Below are positions 1 to 13,717 of a stretch of DNA of 64,000 bases, piece after piece. This stretch comes from Eudorina sp. 2006-703-Eu-15 (lineage: Eukaryota; Chlorophyta; Chlorophyceae; Chlamydomonadales; Volvocaceae). The stretch is from the NCBI GenBank assembly GCA_003117195.1, contig BDSI01000049.1, positions 186,001-250,000 on the forward strand, given 5' to 3'. Within the stretch, counting starts at the first letter, position 1. Each line of letters starts with the position of its first letter. The notes under the pieces were generated by a model. The model made no database searches. It was not told the DNA's origin and saw only the letters and a program-made list of their open reading frames with translations. Both the position numbers and the translations under genes were made by a program.

Positions 1-3000
1 AGGCTGGGGCATGCGATGCGGCGGCAGGCCCACCCTAACGCCGCGCCTAATCGGATTGACATTCCGACCAGGCCCAGTGGCCCCGATAGGCATACGATGC
101 CCCTGATGTGGCGGGCTGGGTGATAGGGCGCGGCGGCGGTCCGTCGTGGGGCCAGGTCGCATCCGAACAGGGGGGCAGGGGGCAGGCTGGGGCATGCGAT
201 GCGGCGGCAGGCCCACCCTAACGCCGCGCCTAATCGGATTGACATTCCGACCAGGCCCAGTGGCCCCGATAGGCATACGATGCCCCTGATGTGGCGGGCT
301 GGGTGATAGGGCGCGGCGGCGGTCCGTCGTGGGGCCAGGTCGCATCCGAACAGGGGGGCATGGGAACAGGCTGGGGCATGCGATGCGGCGGCAGGCCCAC
401 CTAACGCCGCGCCTAATCGGATTGACATTCCGACCAGGCCCAGTGGCCCCGATAGGCATACGATGCCCCTGATGTGGCGGGCTGGGTGATAGGGCGCGGC
501 GGCGGTCCGTCGTGGGGCCAGGTCGCATCCGAACAGGGGGGCATGGGAACAGGCTGGGGCATGCGATGCGGCGGCAGGCCCACCTTAACGCCGCGCCTGA
601 TCGGATTGACATTCCGACCAGGCCCAGTGGCCCCGATAGGCATACGATGCCCCTGATGTGGCGGGCTGGGTGATAGGGCGCGGCGGCGGTCCGTCGTGGG
701 GCCAGGTCGCATCCGAACAGGGGGGCATGGGAACAGGCTGGGGCATGCGATGCGGCGGCAGGCCCACCTTAACGCCGCGCCTGATCGGATTGACATTCCG
801 ACCAGGCCCAGTGGCCCCGATAGGCATACGATGCCCCTGATGTGGCGGGCTGGGTGATAGGGCGCGGCGGCGGTCCGTCGTGGGGCCAGGTCGCATCCGA
901 ACAGGGGGGCATGGGAACAGGCTGGGGCATGCGATGCGGCGGCAGGCCCACCCTAACGCCGCGCCTGATCGGATTGACATTCCGACCAGGCCCAGTGGCC
1001 CCGATAGGCATACGATGCCCCTGATGTGGCGGGCTGGGTGATAGGGCGCGGCGGCGGTCCGTCGTGGGGCCAGGTCGCATCCGAACAGGGGGGCATGGGA
1101 ACAGGCTGGGGCATGCGATGCGGCGGCAGGCCCACCTTAACGCCGCGCCTGATCGGATTGACATTCCGACCAGGCCCAGTGGCCCCGATAGGCATACGAT
1201 GCCCCTGATGTGGCGGGCTGGGTGATAGGGCGCGGCGGCGGTCCGTCGTGGGGCCAGGTCGCATCCGAACAGGGGGCAGGGGGCAGGCTGGGGCATGCGA
1301 TGCGGCGGCAGGCCCACCCTAACGCCGCGCCTGATCGGATTGACATTCCGACCAGGCCCAGTGGCCCCGATAGGCATACGATGCCCCTGATGTGGCGGGC
1401 TGGGTGATAGGGCGCGGCGGCGGTCCGTCGTGGGGCCAGGTCGCATCCGAACAGGGGGGCATGGGAACAGGCTGGGGCATGCGATGCGGCGGCAGGCCCA
1501 CCTAACGCCGCGCCTAATCGGATTGACATTCCGACCAGGCCCAGTGGCCCCGATAGGCATACGATGCCCCTGATGTGGCGGGCTGGGTGATAGGGCGCGG
1601 CGGCGGTCCGTCGTGGGGCCAGGTCGCATCCGAACAGGGGGCAGGGGGCAGGCTGGGGCATGCGATGCGGCGGCAGGCCCACCCTAACGCCGCGCCTGAT
1701 CGGATTGACATTCCGACCAGGCCCAGTGGCCCCGATAGGCATACGATGCCCCTGATGTGGCGGGCTGGGTGATAGGGCGCGGCGGCGGTCCGTCGTGGGG
1801 CCAGGTCGCATCCGAACAGGGGGGCATGGGAACAGGCTGGGGCATGCGATGCGGCGGCAGGCCCACCTTAACGCCGCGCCTAATCGGATTGACATTCCGA
1901 CCAGGCCCAGTGGCCCCGATAGGCATACGATGCCCCTGATGTGGCGGGCTGGGTGATAGGGCGCGGCGGCGGTCCGTCGTGGGGCCAGGTCGCATCCGAA
2001 CAGGGGGGCATGGGAACAGGCTGGGGCATGCGATGCGGCGGCAGGCCCACCTTAACGCCGCGCCTGATCGGATTGACATTCCGACCAGGCCCAGTGGCCC
2101 CGATAGGCATACGATGCCCCTGATGTGGCGGGCTGGGTGATAGGGCGCGGCGGCGGTCCGTCGTGGGGCCAGGTCGCATCCGAACAGGGGGGCAGGGGGG
2201 CAGGCTGGGGCATGCGATGCGGCGGCAGGCCCACCCTAACGCCGCGCCTGATCGGATTGACATTCCGACCAGGCCCAGTGGCCCCGATAGGCATACGATG
2301 CCCCTGATGTGGCGGGCTGGGTGATAGGGCGCGGCGGCGGTCCGTCGTGGGGCCAGGTCGCATCCGAACAGGGGGGCATGGGAACAGGCTGGGGCATGCG
2401 ATGCGGCGGCAGGCCCACCTTAACGCCGCGCCTAATCGGATTGACATTCCGACCAGGCCCAGTGGCCCCGATAGGCATACGATGCCCCTGATGTGGCGGG
2501 CTGGGTGATAGGGCGCGGCGGCGGTCCGTCGTGGGGCCAGGTCGCATCCGAACAGGGGGGCATGGGAACAGGCTGGGGCATGCGATGCGGCGGCAGGCCC
2601 ACCTTAACGCCGCGCCTGATCGGATTGACATTCCGACCAGGCCCAGTGGCCCCGATAGGCATACGATGCCCCTGATGTGGCGGGCTGGGTGATAGGGCGC
2701 GGCGGCGGTCCGTCGTGGGGCCAGGTCGCATCCGAACAGGGGGGCATGGGAACAGGCTGGGGCATGCGATGCGGCGGCAGGCCCACCTTAACGCCGCGCC
2801 TGATCGGATTGACAGTCCAACCAGGCCCAGTGGCCCCGATAGGCATACGATGCCCCTGATGTGGCGGGCTGGGTGATAGGGCGCGGCGGCGGTCCGTCGT
2901 GGGGCCAGGTCGCATCCGAACAGGGGGCAGGGGGGCAGGCTGGGGCATGCGATGCGGCGGCAGGCCCACCCTAACGCCGCGCCTGATCGGATTGACATTC

Positions 3001-6000
3001 CGACCAGGCCCAGTGGCCCCGATAGGCATACGATGCCCCTGATGTGGCGGGCTGGGTGATAGGGCGCGGCGGCGGTCCGTCGTGGGGCCAGGTCGCATCC
3101 GAACAGGGGGGCATGGGAACAGGCTGGGGCATGCGATGCGGCGGCAGGCCCACCTTAACGCCGCGCCTAATCGGATTGACATTCCGACCAGGCCCAGTGG
3201 CCCCGATAGGCATACGATGCCCCTGATGTGGCGGGCTGGGTGATAGGGCGCGGCGGCGGTCCGTCGTGGGGCCAGGTCGCATCCGAACAGGGGGGCATGG
3301 GAACAGGCTGGGGCATGCGATGCGGCGGCAGGCCCACCTTAACGCCGCGCCTAATCGGATTGACATTCCGACCAGGCCCAGTGGCCCCGATAGGCATACG
3401 ATGCCCCTGATGTGGCGGGCTGGGTGATAGGGCGCGGCGGCGGTCCGTCGTGGGGCCAGGTCGCATCCGAACAGGGGGGCAGGGGGCAGGCTGGGGCATG
3501 CGATGCGGCGGCAGGCCCACCCTAACGCCGCGCCTGATCGGATTGACATTCCGACCAGGCCCAGTGGCCCCGATAGGCATACGATGCCCCTGATGTGGCG
3601 GGCTGGGTGATAGGGCGCGGCGGCGGTCCGTCGTGGGGCCAGGTCGCATCCGAACAGGGGGCATGGGAACAGGCTGGGGCATGCGATGCGGCGGCAGGCC
3701 CACCCTAACGCCGCGCCTAATCGGATTGACATTCCGACCAGGCCCAGTGGCCCCGATAGGCATACGATGCCCCTGATGTGGCGGGCTGGGTGATAGGGCG
3801 CGGCGGCGGTCCGTCGTGGGGCCAGGTCGCATCCGAACAGGGGGGCATGGGAACAGGCTGGGGCATGCGATGCGGCGGCAGGCCCACCTTAACGCCGCGC
3901 CTGATCGGATTGACATTCCGACCAGGCCCAGTGGCCCCGATAGGCATACGATGCCCCTGATGTGGCGGGCTGGGTGATAGGGCGCGGCGGCGGTCCGTCG
4001 TGGGGCCAGGTCGCATCCGAACAGGGGGGCATGGGAACAGGCTGGGGCATGCGATGCGGCGGCAGGCCCACCCTAACGCCGCGCCTAATCGGATTGACAT
4101 TCCGACCAGGCCCAGTGGCCCCGATAGGCATACGATGCCCCTGATGTGGCGGGCTGGGTGATAGGGCGCGGCGGCGGTCCGTCGTGGGGCCAGGTCGCAT
4201 CCGAACAGGGGGCAGGGGGCAGGCTGGGGCATGCGATGCGGCGGCAGGCCCACCCTAACGCCGCGCCTGATCGGATTGACATTCCGACCAGGCCCAGTGG
4301 CCCCGATAGGCATACGATGCCCCTGATGTGGCGGGCTGGGTGATAGGGCGCGGCGGCGGTCCGTCGTGGGGCCAGGTCGCATCCGAACAGGGGGCATGGG
4401 AACAGGCTGGGGCATGCGATGCGGCGGCAGGCCCACCTTAACGCCGCGCCTAATCGGATTGACATTCCGACCAGGCCCAGTGGCCCCGATAGGCATACGA
4501 TGCCCCTGATGTGGCGGGCTGGGTGATAGGGCGCGGCGGCGGTCCGTCGTGGGGCCAGGTCGCATCCGAACAGGGGGGCATGGGAACAGGCTGGGGCATG
4601 CGATGCGGCGGCAGGCCCACCTTAACGCCGCGCCTGATCGGATTGACATTCCGACCAGGCCCAGTGGCCCCGATAGGCATACGATGCCCCTGATGTGGCG
4701 GGCTGGGTGATAGGGCGCGGCGGCGGTCCGTCGTGGGGCCAGGTCGCATCCGAACAGGGGGCAGGGGGGCAGGCTGGGGCATGCGATGCGGCGGCAGGCC
4801 CACCCTAACGCCGCGCCTGATCGGATTGACATTCCGACCAGGCCCAGTGGCCCCGATAGGCATACGATGCCCCTGATGTGGCGGGCTGGGTGATAGGGCG
4901 CGGCGGCGGTCCGTCGTGGGGCCAGGTCGCATCCGAACAGGGGGGCATGGGAACAGGCTGGGGCATGCGATGCGGCGGCAGGCCCACCTTAACGCCGCGC
5001 CTAATCGGATTGACATTCCGACCAGGCCCAGTGGCCCCGATAGGCATACGATGCCCCTGATGTGGCGGGCTGGGTGATAGGGCGCGGCGGCGGTCCGTCG
5101 TGGGGCCAGGTCGCATCCGAACAGGGGGGCATGGGAACAGGCTGGGGCATGCGATGCGGCGGCAGGCCCACCCTAACGCCGCGCCTGATCGGATTGACAT
5201 TCCGACCAGGCCCAGTGGCCCCGATAGGCATACGATGCCCCTGATGTGGCGGGCTGGGTGATAGGGCGCGGCGGCGGTCCGTCGTGGGGCCAGGTCGCAT
5301 CCGAACAGGGGGCAGGGGGCAGGCTGGGGCATGCGATGCGGCGGCAGGCCCACCCTAACGCCGCGCCTGATCGGATTGACATTCCGACCAGGCCCAGTGG
5401 CCCCGATAGGCATACGATGCCCCTGATGTGGCGGGCTGGGTGATAGGGCGCGGCGGCGGTCCGTCGTGGGGCCAGGTCGCATCCGAACAGGGGGGCATGG
5501 GAACAGGCTGGGGCATGCGATGCGGCGGCAGGCCCACCCTAACGCCGCGCCTAATCGGATTGACATTCCGACCAGGCCCAGTGGCCCCGATAGGCATACG
5601 ATGCCCCTGATGTGGCGGGCTGGGTGATAGGGCGCGGCGGCGGTCCGTCGTGGGGCCAGGTCGCATCCGAACAGGGGGGCATGGGAACAGGCTGGGGCAT
5701 GCGATGCGGCGGCAGGCCCACCCTAACGCCGCGCCTGATCGGATTGACATTCCGACCAGGCCCAGTGGCCCCGATAGGCATACGATGCCCCTGATGTGGC
5801 GGGCTGGGTGATAGGGCGCGGCGGCGGTCCGTCGTGGGGCCAGGTCGCATCCGAACAGGGGGGCATGGGAACAGGCTGGGGCATGCGATGCGGCGGCAGG
5901 CCCACCTTAACGCCGCGCCTGATCGGATTGACATTCCGACCAGGCCCAGTGGCCCCGATAGGCATACGATGCCCCTGATGTGGCGGGCTGGGTGATAGGG

Positions 6001-9000
6001 CGCGGCGGCGGTCCGTCGTGGGGCCAGGTCGCATCCGAACAGGGGGCAGGGGGCAGGCTGGGGCATGCGATGCGGCGGCAGGCCCACCCTAACGCCGCGC
6101 CTGATCGGATTGACATTCCGACCAGGCCCAGTGGCCCCGATAGGCATACGATGCCCCTGATGTGGCGGGCTGGGTGATAGGGCGCGGCGGCGGTCCGTCG
6201 TGGGGCCAGGTCGCATCCGAACAGGGGGGCATGGGAACAGGCTGGGGCATGCGATGCGGCGGCAGGCCCACCTTAACGCCGCGCCTGATCGGATTGACAT
6301 TCCGACCAGGCCCAGTGGCCCCGATAGGCATACGATGCCCCTGATGTGGCGGGCTGGGTGATAGGGCGCGGCGGCGGTCCGTCGTGGGGCCAGGTCGCAT
6401 CCGAACAGGGGGGCATGGGAACAGGCTGGGGCATGCGATGCGGCGGCAGGCCCACCCTAACGCCGCGCCTGATCGGATTGACATTCCGACCAGGCCCAGT
6501 GGCCCCGATAGGCATACGATGCCCCTGATGTGGCGGGCTGGGTGATAGGGCGCGGCGGCGGTCCGTCGTGGGGCCAGGTCGCATCCGAACAGGGGGCATG
6601 GGGCAGGCTGGGGCATGCGATGCGGCGGCAGGCCCACCCTAACGCCGCGCCTAATCGGATTGACATTCCGACCAGGCCCAGTGGCCCCGATAGGCATACG
6701 ATGCCCCTGATGTGGCGGGCTGGGTGATAGGGCGCGGCGGCGGTCCGTCGTGGGGCCAGGTCGCATCCGAACAGGGGGGCATGGGAACAGGCTGGGGCAT
6801 GCGATGCGGCGGCAGGCCCACCTTAACGCCGCGCCTAATCGGATTGACATTCCGACCAGGCCCAGTGGCCCCGATAGGCATACGATGCCCCTGATGTGGC
6901 GGGCTGGGTGATAGGGCGCGGCGGCGGTCCGTCGTGGGGCCAGGTCGCATCCGAACAGGGGGGCAGGGGGCAGGCTGGGGCATGCGATGCGGCGGCAGGC
7001 CCACCCTAACGCCGCGCCTGATCGGATTGACATTCCGACCAGGCCCAGTGGCCCCGATAGGCATACGATGCCCCTGATGTGGCGGGCTGGGTGATAGGGC
7101 GCGGCGGCGGTCCGTCGTGGGGCCAGGTCGCATCCGAACAGGGGGCAGGGGGCAGGCTGGGGCATGCGATGCGGCGGCAGGCCCACCCTAACGCCGCGCC
7201 TAATCGGATTGACATTCCGACCAGGCCCAGTGGCCCCGATAGGCATACGATGCCCCTGATGTGGCGGGCTGGGTGATAGGGCGCGGCGGCGGTCCGTCGT
7301 GGGGCCAGGTCGCATCCGAACAGGGGGGCATGGGAACAGGCTGGGGCATGCGATGCGGCGGCAGGCCCACCCTAACGCCGCGCCTGATCGGATTGACATT
7401 CCGACCAGGCCCAGTGGCCCCGATAGGCATACGATGCCCCTGATGTGGCGGGCTGGGTGATAGGGCGCGGCGGCGGTCCGTCGTGGGGCCAGGTCGCATC
7501 CGAACAGGGGGCATGGGAACAGGCTGGGGCATGCGATGCGGCGGCAGGCCCACCTTAACGCCGCGCCTGATCGGATTGACATTCCGACCAGGCCCAGTGG
7601 CCCCGATAGGCATACGATGCCCCTGATGTGGCGGGCTGGGTGATAGGGCGCGGCGGCGGTCCGTCGTGGGGCCAGGTCGCATCCGAACAGGGGGGCAGGG
7701 GGCAGGCTGGGGCATGCGATGCGGCGGCAGGCCCACCCTAACGCCGCGCCTGATCGGATTGACATTCCGACCAGGCCCAGTGGCCCCGATAGGCATACGA
7801 TGCCCCTGATGTGGCGGGCTGGGTGATAGGGCGCGGCGGCGGTCCGTCGTGGGGCCAGGTCGCATCCGAACAGGGGGCATGGGACAGGCTGGGGCATGCG
7901 ATGCGGCGGCAGGCCCACCTTAACGCCGCGCCTGATCGGATTGACATTCCGACCAGGCCCAGTGGCCCCGATAGGCATACGATGCCCCTGATGTGGCGGG
8001 CTGGGTGATAGGGCGCGGCGGCGGTCCGTCGTGGGGCCAGGTCGCATCCGAACAGGGGGGCATGGGAACAGGCTGGGGCATGCGATGCGGCGGCAGGCCC
8101 ACCTTAACGCCGCGCCTGATCGGATTGACATTCCGACCAGGCCCAGTGGCCCCGATAGGCATACGATGCCCCTGATGTGGCGGGCTGGGTGATAGGGCGC
8201 GGCGGCGGTCCGTCGTGGGGCCAGGTCGCATCCGAACAGGGGGGCATGGGAACAGGCTGGGGCATGCGATGCGGCGGCAGGCCCACCTTAACGCCGCGCC
8301 TGATCGGATTGACATTCCGACCAGGCCCAGTGGCCCCGATAGGCATACGATGCCCTGATGTGGCGGGCTGGGTGATAGGCGCGCGCGGCGGTCCGTCGTG
8401 GGGCCAGGTCGCATCCGAACAGGGGGGCATGGGAACAGGCTGGGGCATGCGATGCGGCGGCAGGCCCACCCTAACGCCGCGCCTGATCGGATTGACATTC
8501 CGACCAGGCCCAGTGGCCCCGATAGGCATACGATGCCCCTGATGTGGCGGGCTGGGTGATAGGGCGCGGCGGCGGTCCGTCGTGGGGCCAGGTCGCATCC
8601 GAACAGGGGGGCAGGGGGCAGGCTGGGGCATGCGATGCGGCGGCAGGCCCACCCTAACGCCGCGCCTGATCGGATTGACATTCCGACCAGGCCCAGTGGC
8701 CCCGATAGGCATACGATGCCCCTGATGTGGCGGGCTGGGTGATAGGGCGCGGCGGCGGTCCGTCGTGGGGCCAGGTCGCATCCGAACAGGGGGCATGGGA
8801 ACAGGCTGGGGCATGCGATGCGGCGGCAGGCCCACCTTAACGCCGCGCCTGATCGGATTGACATTCCGACCAGGCCCAGTGGCCCCGATAGGCATACGAT
8901 GCCCCTGATGTGGCGGGCTGGGTGATAGGGCGCGGCGGCGGTCCGTCGTGGGGCCAGGTCGCATCCGAACAGGGGGGCATGGGAACAGGCTGGGGCATGC

Positions 9001-10967
9001 GATGCGGCGGCAGGCCCACCTTAACGCCGCGCCTGATCGGATTGACATTCCGACCAGGCCCAGTGGCCCCGATAGGCATACGATGCCCCTGATGTGGCGG
9101 GCTGGGTGATAGGGCGCGGCGGCGGTCCGTCGTGGGGCCAGGTCGCATCCGAACAGGGGGGCATGGGAACAGGCTGGGGCATGCGATGCGGCGGCAGGCC
9201 CACCCTAACGCCGCGCCTAATCGGATTGACATTCCGACCAGGCCCAGTGGCCCCGATAGGCATACGATGCCCCTGATGTGGCGGGCTGGGTGATAGGGCG
9301 CGGCGGCGGTCCGTCGTGGGGCCAGGTCGCATCCGAACAGGGGGGCAGGGGGCAGGCTGGGGCATGCAATGCGGCGGCAGGCCCACCCTAACGCCGCGCC
9401 TGATCGGATTGACATTCCGACCAGGCCCAGTGGCCCCGATAGGCATACGATGCCCTGATGTGGCGGGCTGGGTGATAGGGCGCGGCGGCGGTCCGTCGTG
9501 GGGCCAGGTCGCATCCGAACAGGGGGCAGGGGGCAGGCTGGGGCATGCGATGCGGCGGCAGGCCCACCCTAACGCCGCGCCTGATCGGATTGACATTCCG
9601 ACCAGGCCCAGTGGCCCCGATAGGCATACGATGCCCCTGATGTGGCGGGCTGGGTGATAGGGCGCGGCGGCGGTCCGTCGTGGGGCCAGGTCGCATCCGA
9701 ACAGGGGGCAGGGGGCAGGCTGGGGCATGCGATGCGGCGGCAGGCCCACCTTAACGCCGCGCCTGATCGGATTGACATTCCGACCAGGCCCAGTGGCCCC
9801 GATAGGCATACGATGCCCCTGATGTGGCGGGCTGGGTGATAGGGCGCGGCGGCGGTCCGTCGTGGGGCCAGGTCGCATCCGAACAGGGGGGCATGGGAAC
9901 AGGCTGGGGCATGCGATGCGGCGGCAGGCCCACCCTAACGCCGCGCCTAATCGGATTGACATTCCGACCAGGCCCAGTGGCCCCGATAGGCATACGATGC
10001 CCCTGATGTGGCGGGCTGGGTGATAGGGCGCGGCGGCGGTCCGTCGTGGGGCCAGGTCGCATCCGAACAGGGGGGCAGGGGGGCAGGCTGGGGCATGCAA
10101 TGCGGCGGCAGGCCCACCCTAACGCCGCGCCTGATCGGATTGACATTACGACCAGGCCCAGTGGCCCGATAGGCATACGATGCCCCTGATGTGGCGGGCT
10201 GGGTGATAGGGCGCGGCGGCGGTCCGTCGTGGGGCCAGGTCGCATCCGAACAGGGGGGCAGGGGGGCAGGCTGGGGCATGCGATGCGGCGGCAGGCCCAC
10301 CCTAACGCCACGCCTAATCGGATTGACATTCCGACCAGGCCCAGTGGCCCCGATAGGCATACGATGCCCCTGATGTGGCGGGCTGGGTGATAGGGCGCGG
10401 CGGCGGTCCGTCGTGGGGCCAGGTCGCATCCGAACAGGGGGGCAGGGGGGCAGGCTGGGGCATGCGATGCGGCGGCAGGCCCACCCTAACGCCGCGCCTG
10501 ATCGGATTGACATTCCGACCAAGCCCAGTGGCCCCGATAGGCATACGATGCCCCTGATGTGGCGGGCTGGGTGATAGGGCGCGGCGGCGGTCCGTCGTGG
10601 GGCCAGGTCGCATCCGAACAGGGGGGCATGGGAACAGGCTGGGGCATGCGATGCGGCGGCAGGCCCACCCTAACGCCGCGCCTAATCGGATTGACATTCC
10701 GACCAGGCCCAGTGGCCCCGATAGGCATACAATGCCCTGATGGGGCGGGCTGGGTGATAGGGCGCGGCGGCGGTCCGTCGTGGGGCCAGGTCGCATCCGA
10801 ACAGGGGGGCATGGGAACAGGCTGGGGCATGCGATGCGGCGGCAGGCCCACCTTAACGCCGCGCCTGATCGGATTGACAGTCCAACCAGGCCCAGTGGCC
10901 CCGATAGGCATACGATGCCCCTGATGTGGCGGGCTGGGTGATAGGGCGCGGCGGCGGTCCGTCGTGG
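1..10967. repeat. Satellite array, ~184-bp monomer, ~60 copies
   Basis: Head-to-tail array of a GC-rich monomer that repeats every 181-184 bp, nearly identical throughout and already under way at base 1. Monomers fall into two linked length types. One carries GGCATGGGAACAGG; the shorter carries GGGCAGGGGGCAGG and is almost always followed by CACCCTAACG rather than CACCTTAACG. A second variable site reads CCTAATCGG or CCTGATCGG. Open frames run through the array on both strands, but the period is not a multiple of three and there is no start context, so I treat them as chance. The array stops abruptly inside a monomer after CGTCGTGGG. The monomer length is in the nucleosome range of many centromeric or subtelomeric satellites; function is unknown. 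Confidence 0.97.
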
Positions 10968-11529
10968 GATCCTGCCGCGCTTCAGCCCGCTACTGTCGCG
11001 GCTTACGTGCTGCACGTTGCTGCCGTGCAGCTGACCCCGGCTTGAAACGACAGTGCTCGTCAGGAGAGACGAATGTTACAGCAGATTCTCAGAATAGCAG
11101 AAACGTCTGTGTACGGCCTGGTCAGGGGCCTCCTTCTGCGTGAAGCCCTGGATGGCGCCAACTGAGCATTACCCCCCCCCCAGCACGCTGCCCGTTGCCA
11201 ACATGTAGCCTAGTGCGTCGTGCTTACAGCAACATCCTCAGCGGCCCACTGGCTAACCATTCCGTCGTCCACCCCCCCCCGACAGCGGTTAGTTGCAGCG
11301 GCCGGGATATGGACAGTCCACGTGCTAAAGCCGCCATCTTTATACGAGCACTTCCTGCAAGGTGGATAGGCGGGCGGGGACACAAGCTACAAGCCGTACC
11401 AACGCGCACGTACCAAAACGCAGCGACCCGCCCGTGGTGACAGGGGTCCGCAGGGCATCCCGTTTTCTCTGCCCACTTGTGAAACAGCCCCAAGCCTTTA
11501 AGCCCGCCCACGTGTGTTGCCTGAACTGC
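10968..11529. other. Unique sequence at satellite edge, no gene seen
   Basis: Single-copy GC-rich sequence with two runs of nine or more C residues. The open frames present have no recognisable domain or start context, so I call no gene. Confidence 0.5.
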
Positions 11530-12640
11530 CTTCCCGCTGCCCTTAGCCAGCCCTGTGCTGAGAACCCAAGCCTTGCTCCCGCCGAACCCGCTCAAGTGCT
11601 AGCTGATCTATAGCTGTCTCACCTTGCGGGCTTGCCACCGCCTGCTGACGCCCCGGTGATGCAGCTCCGTGCTGCAGCGCGGTAACGGACATGCCAAAAG
11701 CTCAAACCACCTTCCACACACAAGCAATTCTTTGGGGGCGGGCCGGAGGGCTTGCAAACAAAGGAGGGCTTGCCATAACGCGCGGCGGTCAAATTATGCT
11801 GCGAGGCCAAGCCGCTCTTGAAACCAGCCATGCAAGCATGCTGCCAGACTCGTTCCCCCTGGCTGCCCCCCTCCAGCCTGCGCTGCGAGCCCGAGCCTTT
11901 CCTCCAAACCCGCCCACGCGTGCTGCCCTGATGATCGTTTTCCCCCTGGCTGCGCTGCGAACCCAGTAATCCATCCATCCCTCCAAACGCGCTCAGTCTT
12001 CGTCCCATACCTTGCCCTCCTGGCTGCCTTACCGCCCTTAGCCAGCCCGTGCTGCGAGCCCAAACCTTGCCTCCGCACCCGCTTAAGTGCTGGCTGCTTG
12101 TCCAGCACCTGACTATCTCACATTGAGGGCTTGCCACTGCCTGCTGCGTGTCGCCCCGACGTAACCAGCCATTGCCAGCTTCACACATTGGCGATCCCTG
12201 TGGGGAGGGCCGCATTGCGTGCAAATGCCTAATGGGTTGTGTAACGCGCGAGCTCATAGTCAAGCGCCCCACGCACGGTGGTAGCGATGTGCCGGGTGCG
12301 TCCCATCTCGTCCTTGAAACCCGCCCACGCACGCGTGCTGCTGCCCAGAACATTGCCGCCTGGGGTGCCCCAGCCCTTCGCCAGCTGCGAGCCGAAGCCT
12401 TACCTCTGAACTCGCTCGCTCACGCATGCTGGCCAGCCCGTTTCCCGCCGGCTGCCTCCCCTGCGCCAGCCTGTGCTGCAAGCGCAGTAAACCCCACTTA
12501 AGCCCTTCCCTCCAACCCGCATAAGCGCCCTGCTGCCCGAACCATTCCCTCCTAGCTACCTGCGTTCCCGCCCGAAGCCAGCCTGTGCTGCGAGCCCCCC
12601 AAGCCTTCCCTCCAACCCGCCCACGCGTGCTCCCCTGATC
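11530..12640. repeat. Degenerate GC-rich minisatellite
   Basis: Loose repeats of a 60-110 bp theme that reads roughly GCCAGCC-TGTGCTGCGAGCCC, then CCTTCCCTCCAACCCGCC, then CACGCGTGCTGCC. Clear occurrences begin near 11545, 11870, 12030, 12375, 12470 and 12580, and two of them continue into a shared TCTCAC-GGGCTTGCC segment. Divergence is high, so this is an old tandem repeat. Reading frames crossing it are repeat-derived and not supported as genes. Confidence 0.65.
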
Positions 12641-13340
12641 CAGCCTATGTGGGAGCCAAGGATCCCCTCTGTCGTCCGAAACCGCCAAAGTGCTGGCTGG
12701 TGGACCTGTGGCCGTCGTACTTTGATAACGGCTTGCCACCGCCTGCTGTCGCCCCGCCGTCGTCACGAGACCACTGCCAGCTCGAATGCAGCGGCCAACG
12801 CAGCCGCTATACATTCCTGTGGCTGGAGTGGAAAGGCGGGAGGGGTTGCCGTGACACGCGGGCACGAAAGTCGGCCAGCCGGCATACGTATTCAGGCACC
12901 GGGACCTGTGACGACTTCACAATATGTCTGCAGACAAGGATTGCCTTATTCACTTTGGTACGCGGTAACTCTATGTCACAGTCATTCTAGGTGCACGACC
13001 ACCGTTCCGCAGCAAAGGGCTTCTGTTCATAGCTTATTGAAGCCTTACTTGACTTACTTGTGACTGATGGACTTCTCGAGGCGTTGCGATCGGCTATTAA
13101 GCAGAGCCGTGGTATTTCCCATGGTAAGGCATTGGGGCGTTGGCGGAATGCGCTGCAACGTAAGCTTCGTTGATACTTGCAAACGAACTTGATACATGTG
13201 CAGCAGTATATTTATGCCAGTAAAGCATCTTAGGATGTAGCTAGCTGTCTGGCGCCGAACACAAATTGTTAAATACAAGATGCGGCAACATAAAAAAAGT
13301 GAAATAAGTCCATTTGCTTAGGTCCTGGTTACAAACAGCT
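12641..13340. other. Intergenic sequence, nothing recognised
   Basis: GC content falls from left to right. Short open frames occur on both strands, but I see no domain, no splice-supported exon and no repeat. Nothing can be named here. Confidence 0.4.
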
Positions 13341-13614
13341 CACTGTGAATGAAAGTCAAAAGTTGATGCTTTGTCCGTAATATGCGAAACTGTACTTAAC
13401 GGACATTGGTCCCACGCGTTCAACCAACTCTGTCCCGTTGCCTCGGCAATGATATTCCAGCAAGAATATCAGCCCACTGTAAATGAAAGTCAAAAGTAGA
13501 TGCTTTGTCCGTAATCTGCGAAACTGTACTTAACGGACATTGGTCCCACCTTACGGACGCCTTCAACCAACTCTGTCCCGTTGCCTCGGCAATGATATTC
13601 CAGCAAGAATATCA
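13341..13614. repeat. 133-bp tandem duplication
   Basis: Two adjacent copies begin CACTGT-AATGAAAGTCAAAAG at 13341 and 13475. Both contain CTTAACGGACATTGGTCCCA and end GATATTCCAGCAAGAATATC. They differ at a few bases and by a short insertion CTTACGGACGC-like in the second copy, where GCG stands in the first. Confidence 0.85.
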
Positions 13615-13717
13615 TTATAGAGTTGCAATTCTTAAGTTTATGTGCAGGGACAACTGGTCTCGACCTAGCCATCCGTAAAGTTGCCCGGTCGCGCTTTACG
13701 GGCTGGCCCACCCCATA

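Noticed and set aside
413..10924. Long open frames on both strands of the satellite, up to 680 codons
   Set aside because: They arise because the GC-rich monomer lacks stops in some frames. The ~184-bp period shifts the frame each unit and no start or domain is conserved.
1..10967. CRISPR-like or rDNA spacer interpretation of the tandem array
   Set aside because: There are no unique spacers between repeats and no rRNA sequence at either edge; it is a plain satellite.
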